Shown here one piece after another: positions 27,828 through 37,174 of a stretch of 64,000 nucleotides of DNA (its first letter is position 1; every line of letters begins with the position of its first letter). Source of the stretch: Paraburkholderia sartisoli (GTDB taxonomy: Bacteria; Pseudomonadota; Gammaproteobacteria; Burkholderiales; Burkholderiaceae); assembly GCF_900107685.1 (NCBI RefSeq), contig NZ_FNRQ01000005.1, positions 372,001 through 436,000 on the forward strand. Direction: 5' to 3'. Both the position numbers and the translations under genes were made by a program. The notes beneath the pieces were generated by a model. The model did not search any database. It was not told the DNA's origin and saw nothing but the letters and a program-made list of their open reading frames with translations.

Positions 27828-28816
27828 GACCAGCTCCGCACCTGGACGAGACGCAACCCCAGCAAGCAGGTGCAACATACCAATGCGATAGCGAAACAAA
27901 GGGCGCTACCGTCCTGTCGCGGCAAAAATTCCGTGAACGACACACGGGATTTTTGCTGCTTGTTAATCTCCGCCATGGCGGCTGCCATGGCAGCGGCACC
28001 GTTCGCTTGATAGAGCCTGTAAGGGGTGTCCAGTGTCTCAAAGTAGCGATGTAGTTCGGCCTCGGCCGAAGACTGATAAGACGGCGCAATGTTGGTCAGG
28101 TCGGGACTGGTGTAGGTGCTCGTTCGCAAATAGACAAAGTAAAGCGAAATCCGGTTTCGTGCGAGACCGGCCCTGATATCCGCGCGCGCCCTGGCGTTCA
28201 GTCTCGCGCCTCCATCGGATACCAGCACGATGGCGCGCCGACCCGCATAGGGCGGCTGCCCGTCAAACTGGCCGATCGCAGCGAGCAGCCCGCGGTCAAG
28301 CTGCGTATCCGGCATCCCACGGCCGAATGACGTGCCCTCGATGGCATCCTGAATAACCCGGTGATTGCGGGTGAAGGGCACGACAAGCACGGGGCTGATA
28401 CCGAACATCAAGAAAGCGAGGCGGTCATCAGGGCGCTCGCTGACGAAACGCCGAAGCGAGCGCCGGGCGACCTCGTTCTTGGACATGCCGCCCGATTCGA
28501 CAACGGGCGATTTTCCCATGACACCGTCCATGCTGGCACTTCGGTCCATCAAAATCACGATTTGGGCGCCCGTGCTGACGCGCATGACCTGCAGATGAGA
28601 GCGCCCAGGGCCGGCCAGGCCCAGGACGACAGCCAGAATCGCCAGTACTGCGCAACCGCGCCGGAGATAGTCGAAGGCTGTGCCGACGGAATCAACGGGG
28701 AGCCAGTCAACAAATGAATAGCCAAGCGCCTCACTCCGCCTGGGAATCAGCGGCAACAACGCCACGGGCAGCATCAGCAGTAGCCAGGGCCTGACAAAAT
28801 CAACTGACAGGGTCAT
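27824..28816 (-). CDS. mxaC: MxaC-like von Willebrand factor A protein
   Basis: 330-residue membrane protein. Two hydrophobic segments (residues 10-24 and about 54-68) precede a vWA domain with a canonical metal site, D91-R-S93-A-S95-M, and IVLVSDGGARLNARAR further on. A C-terminal membrane segment (ALCFAIALVCCTCLLGLRLV) follows. This Batl-like architecture is that of mxaC. It overlaps both neighbours by 4 bases (ATGA), so the run mxaA-mxaC-mxaK-mxaL is translationally coupled. Confidence 0.78.
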   Translation of the reverse strand: MTLSVDFVRPWLLLMLPVALLPLIPRRSEALGYSFVDWLPVDSVGTAFDYLRRGCAVLAILAVVLGLAGPGRSHLQVMRVSTGAQIVILMDRSASMDGVMGKSPVVESGGMSKNEVARRSLRRFVSERPDDRLAFLMFGISPVLVVPFTRNHRVIQDAIEGTSFGRGMPDTQLDRGLLAAIGQFDGQPPYAGRRAIVLVSDGGARLNARARADIRAGLARNRISLYFVYLRTSTYTSPDLTNIAPSYQSSAEAELHRYFETLDTPYRLYQANGAAAMAAAMAEINKQQKSRVSFTEFLPRQDGSALCFAIALVCCTCLLGLRLVQVRSWS

Positions 28817-29736
28817 CGCCGTCGCCTTTCGGCGCGATAAAGCGCGCGGCAGAAATCACGCAACGCAAAGCGCTCGCGGCCCACGTCATTACCGAAAAAG
28901 CGTTCCCGCGACCTGGCGTAGAAGGTCTCGAGTTCCGGTCGCAACGGCTCGAGATAAGGCGCAGGGGTGAACAGAGTGGTCAGCGCGCCAGCATGCACAA
29001 CCTGGCCTGCAGTTTCATCCAGCGCGCGATGCACGCAGAGCCAGGCATCAGCGTTCGAATCGACGTCGGGTGTCTTCAGGTTCTGTATTTTCTGCCATGC
29101 GAGGGCGAATGGCAGCCGGTGTGCGTCGCGACGGTTACGCCAGAACCACCAGCCGACCCAGGCCACCAGCGTCGCCGTCAAAAGAGCAAGCACGGAAAGC
29201 AGGCGACGTTTGATCGGCGCCATCGGTGCAGACGGGACCAGCCGGTCTGGCCTGAGCGTCCGCAAGTCGCCCGCGTCGAAAGCGGCGCGCGGTGTCAACG
29301 GCCCCACGCTGACTGGCCACTCGGTGACCTGCAGCAACTTGCCCGACTTCGACGTCAGTCTGATCGGGGGCAATCTGATTTCCGTTAGCGTTTCAGGCGC
29401 GTTGATTAGCTGATAGTCGATGACCATCCAGCGACGACCGTCCCGGTCCGTTTCCACGTAAGGCTTACGGCGCTCGAACCAGACATCGATGCGGCCGTTC
29501 GACGGAGGTGTGACTTCTCCCGCGTCGTGGCCGTCGATTTCCAGCAGAACCCGTTGACTCAGCACGTCGCCCAGCACGTGACCGAATGCTCGCGGTTGCT
29601 CCACGGTTGCTGTCACCAGATCTCCCGCGCAGACAGAGCCTGAACAGGCAAGGGTTATGGCAGCAACCAGCAAGGCGATCGCACCACCGTTCGGACGAAC
29701 TGCCATCGAACGCCCGCGAATCATGCGCGGCCTCAT
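28813..29736 (-). CDS. mxaA: MxaA-like protein
   Basis: 307-residue protein with a signal peptide (IALLVAAITLACSGSVCAGD, cleavage at about residue 38), a periplasmic beta-rich part and a membrane segment RLLSVLALLTATLVAWVGWWFWR at about residues 183-205, followed by a cytoplasmic helical tail containing WLCVHRALDETAG. This signal-periplasm-TM-tail plan and its place between a DUF58 and a vWA gene match mxaA, implicated in Ca2+ insertion into methanol dehydrogenase. Overlaps the stop of mxaS (ATGA). Confidence 0.72.
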   Translation of the reverse strand: MRPRMIRGRSMAVRPNGGAIALLVAAITLACSGSVCAGDLVTATVEQPRAFGHVLGDVLSQRVLLEIDGHDAGEVTPPSNGRIDVWFERRKPYVETDRDGRRWMVIDYQLINAPETLTEIRLPPIRLTSKSGKLLQVTEWPVSVGPLTPRAAFDAGDLRTLRPDRLVPSAPMAPIKRRLLSVLALLTATLVAWVGWWFWRNRRDAHRLPFALAWQKIQNLKTPDVDSNADAWLCVHRALDETAGQVVHAGALTTLFTPAPYLEPLRPELETFYARSRERFFGNDVGRERFALRDFCRALYRAERRRR

Positions 29737-30596
29737 GCGACAGTTTCCAGAAAATAGCGCGACACCGATTCGGCATCGAACGTGCCTTCAACGTAGAAAG
29801 GACTGATACCGCACTTGCCGAAGAGTTCAGCCAGTTCGCGGCGCCGGCTTGCGACGTTATCGCGCCATTGTTGAACCAGTCTCCGGCGAAGCCACAACGT
29901 TCGGCCTTTGCCTGACTCAACGTCGCTGACCACCAGCATCGAGCCGACACCCGGTGGCTCGATTTCCGAACGGTCCCACACGACCATCGGCACCACGCGC
30001 GCACTAACCAGCGTGTCGAGAACCGCAGCCAGCCGGCCGAGCGGCCAATGAAAATCGGAAACGAGAAAGACCAGGCTGCGACGCCCCGCCAGCCTGGATA
30101 ACGCCCGCTCCAGGCCCTCAATCCCTCCCGACTTTCCGGCGGTGCCGGAAAGTCGACGGAGCGTCGCCGACATCTCGTCGCCGACGCCACGACCCTGTCG
30201 CGCTGGAACGAAGAGGTCGTCCCGTTCGTCGGCGTCAAACGCCAGCATCCCCAACTGGTCGCCCGCGCGAAACGCGCTGTAACCCAATGCTTCGACGAAA
30301 TCCGCGGCGAGATGAAGCTTCGGTCGCGTCGCTCCGAAGAGCATGGACGCTGACACATCGACCGCAATGTAGACGGGCACGGCTACACGCTGCAGGTTGA
30401 GTCGCACCAGCCACTGTGGCGGCACGGCACGCTGGCTTGCGCGCAAATCCAGCCGCCGTGGGTCAGGATGGTCGAACAGACGCGCGTGTAGCGCGAACTC
30501 CTGGCCGACGCCGAAGCTTGTACCTGGATGCGAGCCGGGCCGAAATCCGCTTGCGCGACCCGGCATTCGATAATGGAATTCGACTAGCGGTTTCAT
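29733..30596 (-). CDS. mxaS: MxaS-like DUF58 protein
   Basis: 287-residue protein of the DUF58/vWA-like class. A putative metal site D80-V-S82-A-S84-M lies in YIAVDVSASMLFGATRPKLH, followed by AFRAGDQLGMLAFDADERDD and a LVFLVSDFHWPLGRL block. The start at 30596, four bases after the end of the upstream ATPase gene, gives MKPLVEFHYRMPG; an in-frame codon at 30626 would overlap mxaR. MoxR-DUF58-vWA units act as chaperone systems for metalloenzyme maturation. Confidence 0.8.
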   Translation of the reverse strand: MKPLVEFHYRMPGRASGFRPGSHPGTSFGVGQEFALHARLFDHPDPRRLDLRASQRAVPPQWLVRLNLQRVAVPVYIAVDVSASMLFGATRPKLHLAADFVEALGYSAFRAGDQLGMLAFDADERDDLFVPARQGRGVGDEMSATLRRLSGTAGKSGGIEGLERALSRLAGRRSLVFLVSDFHWPLGRLAAVLDTLVSARVVPMVVWDRSEIEPPGVGSMLVVSDVESGKGRTLWLRRRLVQQWRDNVASRRRELAELFGKCGISPFYVEGTFDAESVSRYFLETVA

Positions 30597-30600
30597 GATG

Positions 30601-31635
30601 TCAGGGTACGGCGATCTTCCGCACAATCATCGTGGTCAATTCCTCAGCGAGTTCATGTCTGCGCAATTCGTAGACTGGCGTGAAGAAAATCCGGTGACCC
30701 AATGCCGGCAAAAGCACGGCGTGAACGTCTTCAGGCACTACGTGCAGACGTCCATCAAGCCATGCAATTACACGGACTGCGCGCGCCAGCGCACTCATGC
30801 CACGGGGGCTCGCACCCACGAGAACGAGTCGCTCCATGTCGACCCCGTCGATTTCGATGCCGAAGCGCTGAGGCGCCTCGGTCGCTTCCCAAATGTTCAA
30901 CAGATAGCTTTCGATGCTCGGACTCACCGTCACACTTCGCTGAATCTCGGTCCCAATCGCATTCAACCGGGTTGGGTCCACTATTGCCGACGGAATCCTT
31001 TCGATAAGCGTTTCGGCATCGTGAAACATCGGATCGAAAACCAGCGCGCGACGAACCGCCGGAAGGACCGGTGTGGGCATGTTCAATTCGAACAGGAAGC
31101 GGTCACGTGCTGCGGAAGCAAGTTCGAAGGTCTCTTCCTTTTCGACTCTGTTTCTGTCCGCGAACACCGTCATGTGCGGAAAGCGGTATTCGCGGCCGAA
31201 AGCGGATACCGTTCGCTCGGCCATCGCTCGAAGGAGGAGCGACTGGACTTGAGGGCGAGAGCGGTTTATTTCGTTAAAGAAGAACGTGGTGAGCCGTTCG
31301 CCATGGCGCAGTAGCGGCCCAGGGTCAATTCTCGGCTTGCCATCAGCGTCGACAAACGTGTGATAGACGAGGTCGCCTGGCATCAGGTCGATGGTGCCCT
31401 CGACGCGTTCGAAATCGCCACCCGTTACGCGTGCGAACGCGCGCAGCAAGGTCGTTTTTCCGACCCCCACGCCGCCTTCAAGAAGGACATGTCCCCGGGC
31501 AAAGAGGGCAACGGTGATGAGACGTATGGTTTCTGCCTGTCCAATGACAGCCTGGGCGACTGCGTCCTCAATCCTCAACGCGTCGCGACGCCAGTGCTCA
31601 AGGTCATTTTCCGATGCCATTGTTGTCGTTTCCAT
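30601..31635 (-). CDS. mxaR: MoxR-family AAA+ ATPase (MxaR-like)
   Basis: 344-residue AAA+ ATPase. Walker A is LLEGGVGVGKTTLLRAFA; Walker B reads TTFFFNEINRSRPQVQSLLLRAMAERTVSAFGREY, with Asn replacing the first acidic residue of the usual DEINR, as in MxaR proteins of methylotrophs. Sensor-1 and the arginine region AARDRFLFELNMPTP follow. It is first of six minus-strand genes mxaRSACKL. Starts at 31635 or 31620 (MASENDLEHWRRD, with GGAAA upstream) are both possible. No mxaF, J, G or I precedes it; a 450-base gap and the cus operon lie upstream instead. Confidence 0.85.
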   Translation of the reverse strand: METTTMASENDLEHWRRDALRIEDAVAQAVIGQAETIRLITVALFARGHVLLEGGVGVGKTTLLRAFARVTGGDFERVEGTIDLMPGDLVYHTFVDADGKPRIDPGPLLRHGERLTTFFFNEINRSRPQVQSLLLRAMAERTVSAFGREYRFPHMTVFADRNRVEKEETFELASAARDRFLFELNMPTPVLPAVRRALVFDPMFHDAETLIERIPSAIVDPTRLNAIGTEIQRSVTVSPSIESYLLNIWEATEAPQRFGIEIDGVDMERLVLVGASPRGMSALARAVRVIAWLDGRLHVVPEDVHAVLLPALGHRIFFTPVYELRRHELAEELTTMIVRKIAVP

Positions 31636-32089
31636 GATTCGCGCCATCGCGCCATCGCGACTCGCGGATGCGGCAACGCAACACGAATGACGAGACGCTC
31701 CCGGGCGAGCACGCACAAGGCGTGCCGACCGACGCACGACTCAGGTTTGGCCGATGTTCCCCGACAAACGCCAGGCGACGCAAGCCAGCTTGCCGAACCA
31801 CAGTGTCATGGGAGGGATTACATACTGTTGCAGGACTGAGTCAGTGGTTTGCCCTACGCGTAAGCTATATCGTGCTTACGTGCATGACCGCCATGCCGGC
31901 GATACCGGGCACAGCGATCAGTCCAGTGGCGGCGAAAATAGCAACGCGCGCGTCGCCGCATCTGTCTGACGGAAAATTCGCCGCCGCAGGTTGGATAAGG
32001 TCATTCGCATTGCAATGCCTCTACTTACAGGATGCGACCGCAGGCCCGCTGTCACACGGCGAGCCTGCGAGTGCCGTGTCAGCGTCCCA
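31636..32089. other. 454-base intergenic gap between cusF and mxaR
   Basis: No gene is supported on either strand: short frames exist but none has a recognisable domain, a good ribosome-binding site and a protein-like composition together. The composition is less GC-rich than the surroundings. It should contain the promoter for mxaRSACKL and may be a junction between two joined modules. Confidence 0.5.
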
Positions 32090-32437
32090 TCACGACTGCT
32101 TTTCCAGTTTCACGATGGTCAGGGTACCGTTAACGTTTTCGACCCGGACCTTGACCCTGTCGCCCTCGTGAACCTGCTTGACCATCGCGGCGTCCTTCGC
32201 CTTGAACGCCATCGTCATCGGCGGCATTCCGACGTTCTCCAGCGCGCCGTGCTTCAGTGTGACCATGCCAGTCGCCGCGTCCACCTTCCTGACCTCTGCT
32301 TCGGTGAGGGCGGTGTTCGATGACGTCTTCGAAACCGACGGCCTGGACATCTCCATGCCGGCCATGTCATCCCCAGCGAACGCGGGCGCAGCAACGATAG
32401 CTGCAAGAGCAACAGACGCAACAATCAACTTCTTCAT
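32090..32437 (-). CDS. cusF: Periplasmic Cu(I)/Ag(I)-binding protein CusF
   Basis: 115-residue exported metallochaperone. The signal peptide MKKLIVASVALAAIVAAPAFAG is followed by a Met-rich stretch (DDMAGMEM) and the CusF OB-fold: GMVTLKHGALENVGMPPMTMAFKAKD, in which the His, the MPPMTM methionines and a nearby aromatic-type position form the metal site; EGDRVKVRVENVNGTLTIVKLE closes the barrel. It hands Cu(I)/Ag(I) to the CusCBA pump. It is the last gene of the minus-strand cus operon, overlapping the cusA stop. Confidence 0.93.
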   Translation of the reverse strand: MKKLIVASVALAAIVAAPAFAGDDMAGMEMSRPSVSKTSSNTALTEAEVRKVDAATGMVTLKHGALENVGMPPMTMAFKAKDAAMVKQVHEGDRVKVRVENVNGTLTIVKLEKQS

Positions 32438-35400
32438 TGAGTTTCTCCAGTTTGAGTAGATGGCACTTTCATGCCGGAAGGTACTGCGTGTGGGAGCCGC
32501 GCATGGCCCAGCATTCGCGCGCGGCGGCGTTGCAGCAGGAACCAGGCTGCAGGGATAACGAACATCGAAAGAATGGGTGCCGTGACCATGCCACCGACCA
32601 TCGGCGCCGCAATGCGCTGCATGACTTCCGAACCGGCGCCGTGTCCGACCATGATGGGGATGAGACCCGCCAGCACGACAGCAACCGTCATCGCTTTCGG
32701 TCGCACGCGCAACACGGCGCCTTCACGAATCGCATCGAGCAGAAGCGCCTCGGTTAGCGGTTCACCTTCCTCCAGCCGGCGATTGAGCGCACCCTTCAGG
32801 TAGAGCAGCATCACGACACCGAACTCGGCCGCAACACCCGCGAGTGCGATAAATCCGACTGCGGTTGCGACAGACACCGCGTGACCTAGTATCCAGATGA
32901 GCCAGAAGCCACCGACCAGGGCAAACGGCACCGTCGACATCAGCAGCAGTGCATCTGCCGCGGAGTTGAACGTGAGGAAGAGCAGCACGAAGATAACGAC
33001 GAGTGTCACGGGAATGACCGTACGCAGCTTGGCGGCCGCACGCTCCAGATATTCGAACTGGCCGGACCATGCAATCGAATAGCCCGGCGGAAGCGTCACT
33101 TTCTCTGCAACAGCGCGCTGCATGGCCTCGACCGCTGACTGCAGGTCCGTATTGCGGATATCGACGTAGACGTAACCAGAGAGTCGGGCATTCTCGCTGC
33201 GAATCATCGGCGGGCCATCGGCAATCGTGATGTGCGCGACATCGCCGAGCTGGATTTGCGCACCACGGTCCGTGACGACCGGCAACTGACGCAGCTTCTC
33301 GAGCGAATCCCTGATTTCACGCGGATAGCGGATGTTGATGGGGAACCGCTCGCGACCGGCAATGACCTCGCCCACGTTCTCCCCGCCCACGGCCGAGGAA
33401 ATGACAGACTGGATATCGCCGACGGAAAGCCCGTAACGTGCAGCCGCCAGGCGGTCGATGTCGATATCGATGTACCGGCCGCCGTTCAGGCGCTCAGCCA
33501 GTGCAGACGTGACGCCGGGCACATCCCTGACCGCTGTTTCGACCTGCGCCGCAATCCGGTCGATTTGCGAGAGGTCGCCGCCCGAAATCTTGATGCCGAC
33601 CGGCGTCTTGATGCCGGTGGACAGCATGTCCAGGCGATTGCGAATGGGCGGTACCCACACGTTCGACAGCCCTGGCACCTTGACCGTCCGGTCCAGTTCG
33701 TCGACCAGCTTCTCCGGCGTCATGCCCGGTCTCCACTGGCTGCGTGGCTTGAACTGAATCGTGGTCTCGAACATCTCGAGCGGTGCCGGGTCCGTAGCGG
33801 TGTCGGCCCGGCCGGATTTGCCGAAGACAGTCTCTACCTCGGGAACCGTCTTGATGAGCCGGTCGGTCTGCTGTAGCAGTTCAGCTGCTTTTTCGGCCGA
33901 AATTCCCGGAAGCGCTGTCGGCATATACAGCAGGTCGCCTTCATCGAGCGGCGGCATGAATTCGCCGCCGAGCCGGGACAGCGGGATCACCGAAGCGGCC
34001 AGCGCAACCACCGCCAGACCAATCGCAACCCACGGCCGCCGCAGCGTCGCTTCCAGCAAGGGTCGGTACAGTCGAATCAGGACGCGGTTGATTGGGTTCG
34101 AGTTCTCATGAGGGATGCGACCTCGAATCAGATAGCCCATCAGCACTGGCACAAGCGTGACTGACAACCCGGCGGCAGCGGCAATCGTGTAGGTCTTGGT
34201 GAAGGCCAGCGGAGAGAACAGCTTCCCCTCCTGCCCCTCGAGCGAGAACACCGGGATAAACGACAGCGTGATGATGAGCAGCGAGAAGAACAGCGTGGGC
34301 CCCACCTCCGCTGCAGATGTCGCGATGAGCTCCCAGCGCTGCGCCGTCGTGATTTGTTCGCCCGGATGCTCATGGTCGTACGCTTCGAGATGCTTGTGAG
34401 CGTTTTCAATCATCACGATGGCCGCGTCAATCATTGCGCCGATGGCAATGGCGATGCCGCCCAGCGACATCAGGTTCGCATTCACGCCCTGATAGCGCAT
34501 GACGATGAAGGCGGCCAGCACGCCGAGTGGTAGCGACAGAATCGCGACGAACGCACTGCGCAGGTGGAACAGGAACACCGCGCAGACGAGCCCAACGATG
34601 ACGAACTCCTCGATGAGCTTGTCCTTGAGGTTGTCCACCGCGCGCTCGATGAGCTGGGAGCGGTCGTAGGTCGTCACGACCTCGACGCCGGCTGGCAGTG
34701 AACGTTTCAGGCTGGCCAGTTTTGCCTTCACCGCATCGATGGTTGTCAGCGCGTTCTTGCCGGAGCGCATGACGATGACGCCGCCCGCCACTTCTCCCTG
34801 TCCATTCAGCTCAGCAATGCCACGTCGCATCTCGGGTCCGATTTGAATCCGGGCCACGTCGCCGAGCAGAACCGGCGTACCTGCATCGTTCGTTCGCAAT
34901 ACGACGTTGCGAAAGTCGTCGAGTGTGTGCAGGTAGCCTGACGAACGGACCATGTACTCCGACTCGGCCATTTCAACCACCGACCCACCCGATTCCTGGT
35001 TCGCCTTGCCGAGCGCGTCGGCCACCGCCGCCTGCGTGATGCCGTAGGCGCGGAGTTTGTCCGGGTCGAGCACAACCTGATACTGGCGCACCATGCCGCC
35101 GATGCTCGCGACTTCGGACACATCGGGCACTGACTTCAGTTCGAATTTCAGGAACCAGTCGTTCAATGCACGCAGTTGCCCAAGGTCGTGTTGCCCGGTT
35201 TTGTCGACGAGCGCATATTCGTACACCCAACCCACGCCGGTTGCATCCGGTCCAAGCGATACAGTCGCGCCCTGCGGCAGGCGGCTCTGTACCTGATTCA
35301 GATATTCGAGCACGCGTGAACGTGCCCAGTACTGGTCGGTTTTGTCGTCGAACAGCACGTAGACGAACGCATCGCCGAACGAGGAATACGCGCGGATGGT

Positions 35401-35640
35401 TTTCGCACCGGGCACGCCAAGCAGCGTCGTCGTGAGCGGATAGGTGACCTGGTCCTCGACGACCTGCGGCGCCTTGCCCGGATACGACGCCTTGATGATG
35501 ACCTGCGTATCGGACAGGTCGGGCAGCGCATCGAGCGGCGTTTGCGTGACCGAGTAGACGCCCCACGCCGTAACGAGCGCGGTCGCGAGCAGCACCAGGA
35601 AGCGGTTGTGGATAGACCACCTGATAAGACGCGCGATCAT
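32434..35640 (-). CDS. cusA: Cu(I)/Ag(I) efflux RND permease CusA
   Basis: 1068-residue heavy-metal RND pump (HME-RND). It begins MIARLIRWSIHNRFLVLLATALVTAWG and continues with TPLDALPDLSDTQVIIKASYPGKAPQVVEDQVTYPL, the HME signature split over the first 70 residues. Twelve membrane segments are expected; GGIAIAIGAMIDAAIVMIENAHK carries the proton-relay acidic residues in TM4, and methionines line the pore domain. It exports Cu(I)/Ag(I) from periplasm or cytoplasm through CusC. It overlaps cusB by 4 bases and cusF by 4 bases. Confidence 0.95.
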   Translation of the reverse strand: MIARLIRWSIHNRFLVLLATALVTAWGVYSVTQTPLDALPDLSDTQVIIKASYPGKAPQVVEDQVTYPLTTTLLGVPGAKTIRAYSSFGDAFVYVLFDDKTDQYWARSRVLEYLNQVQSRLPQGATVSLGPDATGVGWVYEYALVDKTGQHDLGQLRALNDWFLKFELKSVPDVSEVASIGGMVRQYQVVLDPDKLRAYGITQAAVADALGKANQESGGSVVEMAESEYMVRSSGYLHTLDDFRNVVLRTNDAGTPVLLGDVARIQIGPEMRRGIAELNGQGEVAGGVIVMRSGKNALTTIDAVKAKLASLKRSLPAGVEVVTTYDRSQLIERAVDNLKDKLIEEFVIVGLVCAVFLFHLRSAFVAILSLPLGVLAAFIVMRYQGVNANLMSLGGIAIAIGAMIDAAIVMIENAHKHLEAYDHEHPGEQITTAQRWELIATSAAEVGPTLFFSLLIITLSFIPVFSLEGQEGKLFSPLAFTKTYTIAAAAGLSVTLVPVLMGYLIRGRIPHENSNPINRVLIRLYRPLLEATLRRPWVAIGLAVVALAASVIPLSRLGGEFMPPLDEGDLLYMPTALPGISAEKAAELLQQTDRLIKTVPEVETVFGKSGRADTATDPAPLEMFETTIQFKPRSQWRPGMTPEKLVDELDRTVKVPGLSNVWVPPIRNRLDMLSTGIKTPVGIKISGGDLSQIDRIAAQVETAVRDVPGVTSALAERLNGGRYIDIDIDRLAAARYGLSVGDIQSVISSAVGGENVGEVIAGRERFPINIRYPREIRDSLEKLRQLPVVTDRGAQIQLGDVAHITIADGPPMIRSENARLSGYVYVDIRNTDLQSAVEAMQRAVAEKVTLPPGYSIAWSGQFEYLERAAAKLRTVIPVTLVVIFVLLFLTFNSAADALLLMSTVPFALVGGFWLIWILGHAVSVATAVGFIALAGVAAEFGVVMLLYLKGALNRRLEEGEPLTEALLLDAIREGAVLRVRPKAMTVAVVLAGLIPIMVGHGAGSEVMQRIAAPMVGGMVTAPILSMFVIPAAWFLLQRRRARMLGHARLPHAVPSGMKVPSTQTGETQ

Positions 35641-37163
35641 TTGGCGCCTCCGACTGGCTCGACGCTGGTCAACTGGTAGCCCTCATCCGACTGTCTGAAG
35701 ACGAAATGAACAGTCTGGCCAGGCTTCACATCCGGAAACGCCGTCGGCGACGGTTTGCCGAATGCCATCGTCATCGCACCCCAGCCCAGAGCGGGAACGG
35801 GTTGATGTGAAAACGTGATGTCTCCGGCCGTCACCTGTTCGACCTTACCTGTGGTGTCGTAGGTCTGCGGTGCGGCTGCGGCAGGTGCTGCAGCCGGTGC
35901 GCTCGCACCAGTCGGTGCGGTTGCTTCGAGCTTTGGCAGAACGGATTTCAGATTCGCTTCCGAGTCAATCAGGAACTGGCCGGATGCGACGACCTGCTGG
36001 CCTTCGGTCAGGCCGCTGCTCACCTCGGTATCGTCGCCGGCATCGTTGCCAACGGTGACCGCGACAGGTTGTAACCTGCCGTCTGAATGCCTGACGATGA
36101 CCACCGACCGCTTGCCCGTCGTGATGACGGCTTCCGAGGGCACGAGCAATCGCGATACCTTTTTTGCGGCGCCGACGCGCGCCCGCATCAACATCCCTGG
36201 CGTCAGCCTGAGGTCCGCGTTATCGATTTCGAGGCGTGCCTGAAGCGTGCGACTGCTCGTGCTGATGCCCGGCAGGATTTCGCGGATGTGTCCCGTGAAA
36301 TGTTGCGCCGGGTCGCCGGCAAACACGGCGTCCACGCTCATGCCTGGTTGAACCTGAAGCGCCAGCGCTTCGGGCACCTCGACCACGAGCCACAACCTGT
36401 TGAGTCCGGAGACTTTCGCGAGCGTCTGCCCGGGTGACACCATCGCACCGTCGCGAACGTTCAGTTCGGTCAGCACGCCGGTTTCCGGTGCGGATAGCGT
36501 GATGTGTGTCTGCGCCTTGCCTGTGCGGTCGAGACTTGCAATCACGCCGTCCGGAATCGACATCGCCCGCATGCGCGCACGTGACGCCGCAAGCATGCCG
36601 TCATCCATGCCGCCACGTTTCAGCGCCAGGTACTCTTCCTGTGGCGCAAGCCAGTCCGGAACGAACAGGGACGCAATCGGCGCGCCTTTCGCGACGCGCT
36701 GCATTGGGGCGCTGGCGTAAAGATGGTCGATGTAGCCGGTCACCCGCGACTGGACGACATCCGCTTTCGACTCATCGAACTGCGTAGTGCCTACCGCGTC
36801 GAATCCTTCCGTGGTTTCCTGCCGGCGCACAGTGGCGTAGCGAATGCCCAGGTTCTGCTGAAGACCCGGGTCAATCCTGATACCGCTGGAGCCTTCTTCG
36901 TCGGCATAGACCGGCTCTAGCTGCATGTTCATGAAAGGCGATTTGCCCGGCTTGTCGAAATGCTGGTTCGGCACCATCGGGTCGTGCCAGTACAGTACCT
37001 TCCGGCCAGTCTTCGGGTCGATTCTGTCGCTGGAGGGTGTCGCTGCAAGCGCGCTCTCGCCACTCATCGTCGAACGGTGCGTGCCGGCCACATAGCCGAT
37101 ACCCAGCAACGCCGCAGCGGCAAACGTCATCAGGGCCACGCGTGCCGGTTGTTTCTTTTGCAT
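35637..37163 (-). CDS. cusB: Cu(I)/Ag(I) efflux adaptor CusB with fused C-terminal CusF-like domain
   Basis: 508-residue membrane-fusion protein. The start at 37163 has GAAGGAG upstream and gives an N-terminal anchor (ARVALMTFAAAALLGIGYVAG). KVLYWHDPMVPNQHFDKPGKSPFMNMQLEPVYAD is the heavy-metal-binding YHS-like/CusB N-terminal motif, followed by the barrel-sandwich and helical-hairpin domains. The last 75 residues form a second domain, TGKVEQVTAGDITFSHQPVPALGWGAMTMAFGKP, recognisable as CusF. The operon thus encodes a tethered and a free CusF. Couples CusA to CusC. Confidence 0.93.
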   Translation of the reverse strand: MQKKQPARVALMTFAAAALLGIGYVAGTHRSTMSGESALAATPSSDRIDPKTGRKVLYWHDPMVPNQHFDKPGKSPFMNMQLEPVYADEEGSSGIRIDPGLQQNLGIRYATVRRQETTEGFDAVGTTQFDESKADVVQSRVTGYIDHLYASAPMQRVAKGAPIASLFVPDWLAPQEEYLALKRGGMDDGMLAASRARMRAMSIPDGVIASLDRTGKAQTHITLSAPETGVLTELNVRDGAMVSPGQTLAKVSGLNRLWLVVEVPEALALQVQPGMSVDAVFAGDPAQHFTGHIREILPGISTSSRTLQARLEIDNADLRLTPGMLMRARVGAAKKVSRLLVPSEAVITTGKRSVVIVRHSDGRLQPVAVTVGNDAGDDTEVSSGLTEGQQVVASGQFLIDSEANLKSVLPKLEATAPTGASAPAAAPAAAAPQTYDTTGKVEQVTAGDITFSHQPVPALGWGAMTMAFGKPSPTAFPDVKPGQTVHFVFRQSDEGYQLTSVEPVGGAK

Positions 37164-37174
37164 GTTGTTCTCCT

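Noticed and set aside
31668..32171. Open frame of 167 codons on the plus strand between mxaR and cusF
   Set aside because: It overlaps the start region of mxaR and the 3' end of cusF, lacks a ribosome-binding site and shows no domain.
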